This document shows positions 7,051 to 11,873 of a DNA stretch of 11,873 bases, in pieces. This DNA comes from an uncultured Methanosarcinales archaeon. GTDB lineage: Archaea > Halobacteriota > Methanosarcinia > Methanotrichales > Methanotrichaceae. The notes beneath the pieces are model-generated. The model had not been told where the DNA came from. It did not search any database and saw only the letters and a program-made list of their open reading frames with translations. The position numbers were made by a program, and so were the translations under genes. Location: positions 1-11,873 of the forward strand of contig CALMJN010000447.1 of assembly GCA_937864385.1 (NCBI GenBank). Direction: 5' to 3'. Within the stretch, counting starts at the first letter, position 1, and every line of letters starts with the position of its first letter.

Positions 7051-10000
7051 ATGAACCTTCGCAAAAAGACCCTGATAGTCATAGGATTATTTCTGGTCAG
7101 TTTGATATTGATACTGTACGCTGCTTCTGAGCTGCAATTAAAGAGCAGTTTTTCCGAGTTGGAGGAGCGTAATGCAAAGGTCGATGTAGAGAGAGCTCTC
7201 AATGCCATATCCAATGAGCTGACCAGCCTGGGAGATCTGGCCAACTTCTGGGCGGCCAGAGACGATGTCTATGCCTTTGTGACCACGGGCGATACCGACT
7301 TCATAAATTACAGCATGAACACCGGCAGCCTGACCAACGACAGCTTGCATAATACGGAGATCAATCTATTGCTGTTTCTGGACTCCTACGGTCAGATCGT
7401 CTTTAGCCGGTTTTTGAATAGCAGCGGTGGGGCAGAAGTGACGCCCCAAAATCTGATCGAGCAGCTGTCCTTTTACGGCTTCTGTCCGGGATGCCTGGAC
7501 AAGAAGAGCAAATTTGCAGGCATAATTCTGCTATCAGGCCAGCCCATGATGATAGTCACCCACCCGATAACCAATAGCAAGAAAGACTCCCCTACCATGG
7601 GCAGAGTGGTGCTGGGTCGCTTTTTGTCTCAAAAAGAGATTGATAAGCTTTCCGGCATCGCTCAACTGAACCTGACCATTTATCCGTTGGACGATCCAGA
7701 GATGCCTGAGGACTTCCGGCAGGCGCAATCCCAATTATCATACAGCTCTCCAGTAGTTGTTAAATTGCTGAATGAAGAGAGCATAGCCGGTTATGCCCTG
7801 CTGACAAACATCTATGGCAACCCCCTTATGATATTGGGGGTGAATGCTTCGAGAGAGATCTATCGGCAGGGCGCTAAAAGCATGGAGAGCTTTGTGATTT
7901 TGTTCTCTGCTGCGGGTCTGCTCTTCCTGTTGATGACATTGATGTATTTGGACCGGTCTGTTCTCTCCCGCCTGGTCAACCTCACCACGAGCATCACCAG
8001 CATCGGAAGGGCTCCGGAGCTATCGACATCATTGAGGGTGCAGGGAGAAGATGAGCTTGCCAGCCTGGCCATATCCATCAACGATATGCTTGCAGCATTA
8101 AAGAGCGCTCACGAGAATCTGGTCAAGAGCGAAAGACGCTACAGAGGTGTGGTTGAAGACCTTCCAGATCTGATCTGCAGATACCGCTCTGATGGCATCA
8201 TCAATTTTGTCAATGCCTCGTTTTGCACATTTTTCTCCGCAAGAGAGCAGGAGATCCTGGGCCAAAAAATAGACGGATCTGTCTGGCAGAGGCATCTGAA
8301 ATCTGCAGGAGAGCTTGAGGGCAAGATCAATGAAAACTATCCCACCTTCACCTATGAAAGCCAGCGCAAAGCGCCGGATGGATTGCGCTGGATTTTATGG
8401 ACGGCCCGGGGCATATTCGATCAAGCCGGATCTCTGGTTGAGATTCAATCCGTGGGCAGAGAGATCACAAGCATAAGAGAAGCGGAAGAGGCCTTACGGG
8501 AGAGCGAAGAGCGCTATCATCTTCTGGCGGAGAATATGACGGATGTTATCCATCTCAATGCCACAGATGACAGCCTCCATTTTGTCTATGTATCACCATC
8601 CATCAAGCAATCCGGATACGAGCCCTCCCATCTGATCGGCAGGTCGCCTTTCGATACTCTGGTTAAGTCTGAAGACATAGCAATCGTCAAATCGTTTCTG
8701 AGCAGGATGCTAACCAGCAGGAGAGAAGATACTATAGAATATAGAATCAGGAAGATCGATGGATCTTTCGTATGGGTCGAGACCATCGCCAATCCCATAC
8801 TGGACGGGGAAGGAAATGCGATCTACATCGCCTGCACCACCAGAGACATCACAGAGCGTAAGAAAGCCGAGGAAGCCAGAAGGGAGAGCGAGGAGCGCTA
8901 TCTGCTCTTGGCAGAGAATATGACCGATGTGATCCATCTCCATACTCCCGATCCGGATCTCACTTATGTGTATATATCGCCATCCATCAGGCAAGCGGGA
9001 TATGAGCCTTCGGAACTGACCGGCAGGTCGCCCTTTGAGAATTTGATCCGGCCCGAGGATAAGGAGATTCTGAGGCAATCCCTGAGCAGATTGCTGGCCA
9101 ACAAGAGCCAAGAGATCACTGAATATCGGATTAAAGACAGAAAGGGATCTTGCATCTGGGTTGAGACCATCGCCAATCCCATACTGGACGGGGAGGGAAA
9201 TGTGATCTATGTAGCCTGCTCTACCAGAGACATCACCCAGCGCAAGAAGGTTGAGGCAGCCAGAAGGGAGACGGAGGAGCGCTATCTGCTTTTGGCCGAG
9301 AATATGACCGATGTGATCCATCTCCATACACCCGATCCTGAGCTTCATTTTGCCTATGTATCGCCTTCCATCAGAATTGCCGGATATGAGCCCTCCGATC
9401 TGGTAGGCAAGCCCGCCATCGGGCTGTTTTTCGGGCCGGAAGGCGCTGATATAATCAGACAAGCTCTGCTGAGATTCCTGGAAACCAAGAGAGGAGAGGT
9501 TATTGAATATCCGGCCATAATGAAAGATGGATCACGCCGGTGGGTTGAGACCATTTCCAGTCCTGTCTTTGACCGGGAAGGAAATTTGATCTACATAGCC
9601 AACTCCTCCCGGGACATCACCTCTCGCAAGAGAGCCGAGGAGGCCCTGAAAGAGTCGCAACAGCAGATGTCTGACATCATCAGCTTCCTGCCCGAGGCCA
9701 TAATGGCCATAGACCTGAACGGAAAGGTGATGATATGGAACCAGGCCATGGAGGTCCTCACCGGTGTCCTGGCTAAAGACATCCTGGGCAAGGGCGAGTA
9801 TGAGTACTCCCTGCCCTTCTATGGATACCGGCGGCCCATACTGGTGGATATGGTTCTGCAGCCTCACGAGGGCTGGGAGACAGAATATCTGGGATTCAAG
9901 AGAGAAGGCACGGCTGTTTTGGGCGAGGTTTTTATCCCCAGCTTCGGCCCGCATGGCTCATATCTTCTGGCCAAGGCCACTGCCCTCTGCGATGAGATCG

Positions 10001-11250
10001 GCAATACAGTAGGTGCGATAGAGTCGGTTCGGGACATGACTGAGTGGAGGATCATGGAGCAGAAGCTGGAGAGGTCCAGGACGGAGCTTCATGTCGCCGC
10101 GGAGATACAGAGAAGCTTTATTCCCAAAACGACGCCGGATATCCCCAACTTCGAGGTGGCGGCAGTGACCATCCCGGCCATGGAGGTGGGAGGCGACTTC
10201 TACGACTTTATCACACTTCCCCATGGCGATCATGGACTGGTAATAGCAGACGTGGCAGGAAAGAGCATACCCGCCGCCCTGTTCATGGCTCTGTCCAGGA
10301 TGATCATAAGGGCCAGTGCCGCCCATCAGTCCCTGGCCACCGAGGTACTCAGAAATGCCAATAATATGATCGCATCCGATGCCACCGCGGGCATGTTCGT
10401 TACCCTGCTCTTCGGTGTTCTGGACGGCGAAGCCCTCACCCTTAGATATGCCAATGCCGGACACCCCACACCGCTCATCTTCAAGAGCAGGGACTGCAGC
10501 TATGAAGAAGAGGTCGCCTGCGGAATCGCCCTGGGGGCAAAAGAGGGCGTCTCTTATGAGGAGCAGACCGTCAAATTCGGGCCAGGCGATGTAGCTGTCT
10601 TTTATACCGATGGAGTCACCGAGGCCATGAACACAAAAGGAGAGCTCTTTGGAATGAAAAGGCTCATCGGGGCTGTCAGCAAGACCTGCCAGTCGCCGGC
10701 TGAGGAGATCATGTCCAGAATATTGGAAGAGGTATCGGCCTTTCGAGAAGATCGAGAGCAGAACGATGATATCACCCTGGTAGTGCTAAAAGCCAGCCCT
10801 AAAGCAGAAGAGCACGCTCTTATCTCAGTTCATTCAAGGGATGAAGAGATCACCAGGGTAAGCCAGGAGTTGGAGAGGATCATGTACCGAGCAGGATTTT
10901 CCGGAAAACAGATACTGGATATGCAGCTAGCGGTGGAGGAGGCCTTCATCAACATCGTCCGGCATGGATATCATGGCTCTTATGGAGCCATTCTGATTGC
11001 CATGGATCTCGGAGAAGGCCGTCTCACGGTCAAAATAGAAGATGATGCTCCTCCCTTCGATCCCACGAAATTCCAAGAGCCGGACTTTTCAGCTGACCTG
11101 GAAGAGCGGCCCGTAGGTGGATTGGGAATCCATCTTATGAGGTCCCTGTCTGATGAGATGAGATATGAATACGAGAACGGAAAAAACAGATTAATGCTGA
11201 TCAAGATAAAAGACCGTCCATCGAAAGAGCCCCATCAGGAGGCGGGATGA
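7051..11250 (+). CDS. Membrane receptor: CHASE4-like, HAMP, 5 PAS, PP2C phosphatase, RsbW-like kinase
   Basis: This 1399-residue protein has TM1 at about 7-26, an extracellular CHASE4-like domain (30-275), TM2 (about 280-300), HAMP (303-355) and five PAS domains (about 361-479, 485-606, 612-733, 740-860, 866-1000). A short coiled coil with the LHVAAEIQRSFIP signature (to about 1030) leads into a SpoIIE/RsbU-type PP2C phosphatase (1034-1249). Its metal ligands Asp1049, Asp1052, Asp1067, Asp1187 and Asp1240 are present. The last domain (about 1258-1390) is an RsbW/SpoIIAB-type GHKL Ser kinase, with Glu1297 and Asn1301 in the ExxxN box, Asp1332 in DAPPFDP and a GGLGIHLMRS loop (1356-1365). So one chain should both phosphorylate and dephosphorylate a STAS partner, set by an outside signal. 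Two STAS genes follow, the first after a one-base gap. A Shine-Dalgarno supports the start. The true ligand is unknown. Confidence 0.92.
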   Translation: MNLRKKTLIVIGLFLVSLILILYAASELQLKSSFSELEERNAKVDVERALNAISNELTSLGDLANFWAARDDVYAFVTTGDTDFINYSMNTGSLTNDSLHNTEINLLLFLDSYGQIVFSRFLNSSGGAEVTPQNLIEQLSFYGFCPGCLDKKSKFAGIILLSGQPMMIVTHPITNSKKDSPTMGRVVLGRFLSQKEIDKLSGIAQLNLTIYPLDDPEMPEDFRQAQSQLSYSSPVVVKLLNEESIAGYALLTNIYGNPLMILGVNASREIYRQGAKSMESFVILFSAAGLLFLLMTLMYLDRSVLSRLVNLTTSITSIGRAPELSTSLRVQGEDELASLAISINDMLAALKSAHENLVKSERRYRGVVEDLPDLICRYRSDGIINFVNASFCTFFSAREQEILGQKIDGSVWQRHLKSAGELEGKINENYPTFTYESQRKAPDGLRWILWTARGIFDQAGSLVEIQSVGREITSIREAEEALRESEERYHLLAENMTDVIHLNATDDSLHFVYVSPSIKQSGYEPSHLIGRSPFDTLVKSEDIAIVKSFLSRMLTSRREDTIEYRIRKIDGSFVWVETIANPILDGEGNAIYIACTTRDITERKKAEEARRESEERYLLLAENMTDVIHLHTPDPDLTYVYISPSIRQAGYEPSELTGRSPFENLIRPEDKEILRQSLSRLLANKSQEITEYRIKDRKGSCIWVETIANPILDGEGNVIYVACSTRDITQRKKVEAARRETEERYLLLAENMTDVIHLHTPDPELHFAYVSPSIRIAGYEPSDLVGKPAIGLFFGPEGADIIRQALLRFLETKRGEVIEYPAIMKDGSRRWVETISSPVFDREGNLIYIANSSRDITSRKRAEEALKESQQQMSDIISFLPEAIMAIDLNGKVMIWNQAMEVLTGVLAKDILGKGEYEYSLPFYGYRRPILVDMVLQPHEGWETEYLGFKREGTAVLGEVFIPSFGPHGSYLLAKATALCDEIGNTVGAIESVRDMTEWRIMEQKLERSRTELHVAAEIQRSFIPKTTPDIPNFEVAAVTIPAMEVGGDFYDFITLPHGDHGLVIADVAGKSIPAALFMALSRMIIRASAAHQSLATEVLRNANNMIASDATAGMFVTLLFGVLDGEALTLRYANAGHPTPLIFKSRDCSYEEEVACGIALGAKEGVSYEEQTVKFGPGDVAVFYTDGVTEAMNTKGELFGMKRLIGAVSKTCQSPAEEIMSRILEEVSAFREDREQNDDITLVVLKASPKAEEHALISVHSRDEEITRVSQELERIMYRAGFSGKQILDMQLAVEEAFINIVRHGYHGSYGAILIAMDLGEGRLTVKIEDDAPPFDPTKFQEPDFSADLEERPVGGLGIHLMRSLSDEMRYEYENGKNRLMLIKIKDRPSKEPHQEAG
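8501..9652 (+). repeat. Three tandem 384-bp units encoding PAS2-PAS4
   Basis: Three in-frame copies of exactly 384 bases (128 residues) follow one another: 8501-8884, 8885-9268 and 9269-9652. Each starts with codons for a SEERY-like helix and runs through LLAENMTDVIHL, a central YVSPSI segment and a VETI...P..D.EGN strand to an RDIT end. Copies 1 and 2 keep long stretches of near-identical DNA, for example around 8776-8818 and 9160-9202. Copy 3 is more divergent. This is recent internal duplication of a PAS-PAC module, not a mobile element. Confidence 0.85.
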
Positions 11251-11251
11251 A

Positions 11252-11602
11252 ATGCAGATATCCACCAAGAGCAAAGATGATGTCTATATAATTGAGATAT
11301 TGGGAAGGATGGATAGCATCAGCTCCAAGGAGATCGAGGCAAAGCTGAACGATGTAATTGAGCATAATAAAAGCAAGATAATCATAGATCTGGCAGCGGT
11401 AGACTATATCAGCAGCGTTGGCCTTCGGGTTCTCCTGGCAGCACTCAAGAAACAAAAAGAGAGAGACGGATCGATAAGGCTGGCTTCTTTGCAGCCATTT
11501 GTGAGAGATATATTTAAGATGACCGGATTTGATAGGATCTTCTCTATCTCTTTAAACCAGGAAGAGGCAATTGATAGATTTAATGATCAAGCCAGAATTT
11601 GA
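11252..11602 (+). CDS. STAS-domain protein, SpoIIAA/RsbV-type antagonist
   Basis: This 116-residue protein is a single STAS domain of the anti-anti-sigma kind. The core shows the GRMDS turn (18-22), the IIIDLAAVDYISSVGLRVLL strand-helix motif (43-62) and a C-terminal VRDIFKMTGFDRIF segment. Ser55 aligns with Ser58 of Bacillus subtilis SpoIIAA, the residue that the partner kinase phosphorylates and the PP2C phosphatase clears. The gene begins one base after the stop of the receptor gene, with AGGAGG at 11237-11242, so it is surely in the same operon. The fused kinase and phosphatase upstream are its likely enzymes. What it binds when unphosphorylated is not visible, since an archaeon should lack sigma factors. 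Confidence 0.93.
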   Translation: MQISTKSKDDVYIIEILGRMDSISSKEIEAKLNDVIEHNKSKIIIDLAAVDYISSVGLRVLLAALKKQKERDGSIRLASLQPFVRDIFKMTGFDRIFSISLNQEEAIDRFNDQARI

Positions 11603-11635
11603 ATAATGCCTTATCTGCAAGGAAATCTGAAAATC

Positions 11636-11873
11636 ATGAAGATATTCAAAGATCTGGATGATGGCATCTGCCTGATGTCAATATCGGGAAGAATTGATTC
11701 AAATTATTCAGGCGATCTGGAAAGCTCTCTAAATAAGGCCATAAATGAGCACTCCAGGATAATTATGGATCTGAAGGACACCGAATACATAAGTAGCTCC
11801 GGGGTGCGTGTTCTATTGGCCGGAAAAAAGATGCTCGGGGAAAAGAATGGAGAGATGATCTTGACCTCTCTTC
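11636..11873 (+). CDS. Second STAS-domain protein, cut by window end
   Basis: The frame stays open to the end of the window, giving 79 residues of a second SpoIIAA/RsbV-type STAS domain. From the ATG at 11636 it aligns without gaps to the first STAS protein over the N-terminal 22 residues (to SGRIDS). It then keeps the IIMDLKDTEYISSSGVRVLL motif (42-61). Ser54 occupies the phosphosite position. An in-frame ATG at 11606 would add ten residues; I prefer 11636 because of the length match, although the GGA at 11621-11623 is a distant ribosome site. The two proteins are related but clearly diverged in sequence, so they are paralogues, perhaps with different partners. The C terminus lies outside the window. 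Confidence 0.85.
   Translation, partial: MKIFKDLDDGICLMSISGRIDSNYSGDLESSLNKAINEHSRIIMDLKDTEYISSSGVRVLLAGKKMLGEKNGEMILTSL

Noticed and set aside
8710..9462. Long minus-strand open frame of 250 codons inside the receptor gene.
   Set aside because: It is antisense to the tandem PAS units, repeats with the same period, and has no recognisable domain or ribosome site.

Overview
The window looks like a chromosomal stretch of a methanogenic archaeon, most probably of the Methanosarcinales and perhaps Methanothrix-like. This is inferred from gene content, not from a search. The supporting signs are the DUF39-CBS plus NIL-ferredoxin pair for sulfide-dependent homocysteine synthesis, a DUF2551 protein, a COG2108 radical SAM protein, a B12-binding radical SAM enzyme, a CHASE4 sensor of the type expanded in methanogens, and AT-rich archaeal TATA-like boxes. 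No tRNA, rRNA, CRISPR array, transposase or prophage gene is visible.

Left part (1-3735). A minus-strand operon of two genes encodes the homocysteine-forming DUF39-CBS protein and its NIL-domain 2x[4Fe-4S] ferredoxin, which overlaps the DUF39 gene's Shine-Dalgarno region and ends in a hairpin at 121-145. Divergent from it is a plus-strand B12-binding radical SAM enzyme. Its substrate is unknown; modification of methyl-coenzyme M reductase is one candidate.

Middle part (3736-6930). Three minus-strand genes encode, in transcription order, a metallo-beta-lactamase protein fused to what looks like a dead histidine-kinase core, a COG2108 radical SAM protein with extra Cys pairs, and a small DUF2551 protein that seems to have its own promoter and a strong ribosome binding site.

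Right part (7051-11873). Divergent from the metallo-beta-lactamase gene, across a 120-base AT-rich region with a candidate operator, runs a plus-strand signalling operon. The first gene is a 1399-residue membrane receptor: TM, CHASE4-like sensor, TM, HAMP, five PAS domains, SpoIIE/RsbU-type PP2C phosphatase, and an RsbW/SpoIIAB-type Ser kinase. It is followed at once by two small STAS proteins of the SpoIIAA/RsbV type; the second is cut by the window end. Together these are all the parts of a bacterial-style partner-switching circuit, with phosphatase and kinase in one chain, in an organism that should have no sigma factor. What the switch controls is the main open question. The divergent metallo-beta-lactamase/pseudokinase protein is the obvious neighbour to test as an input or output.
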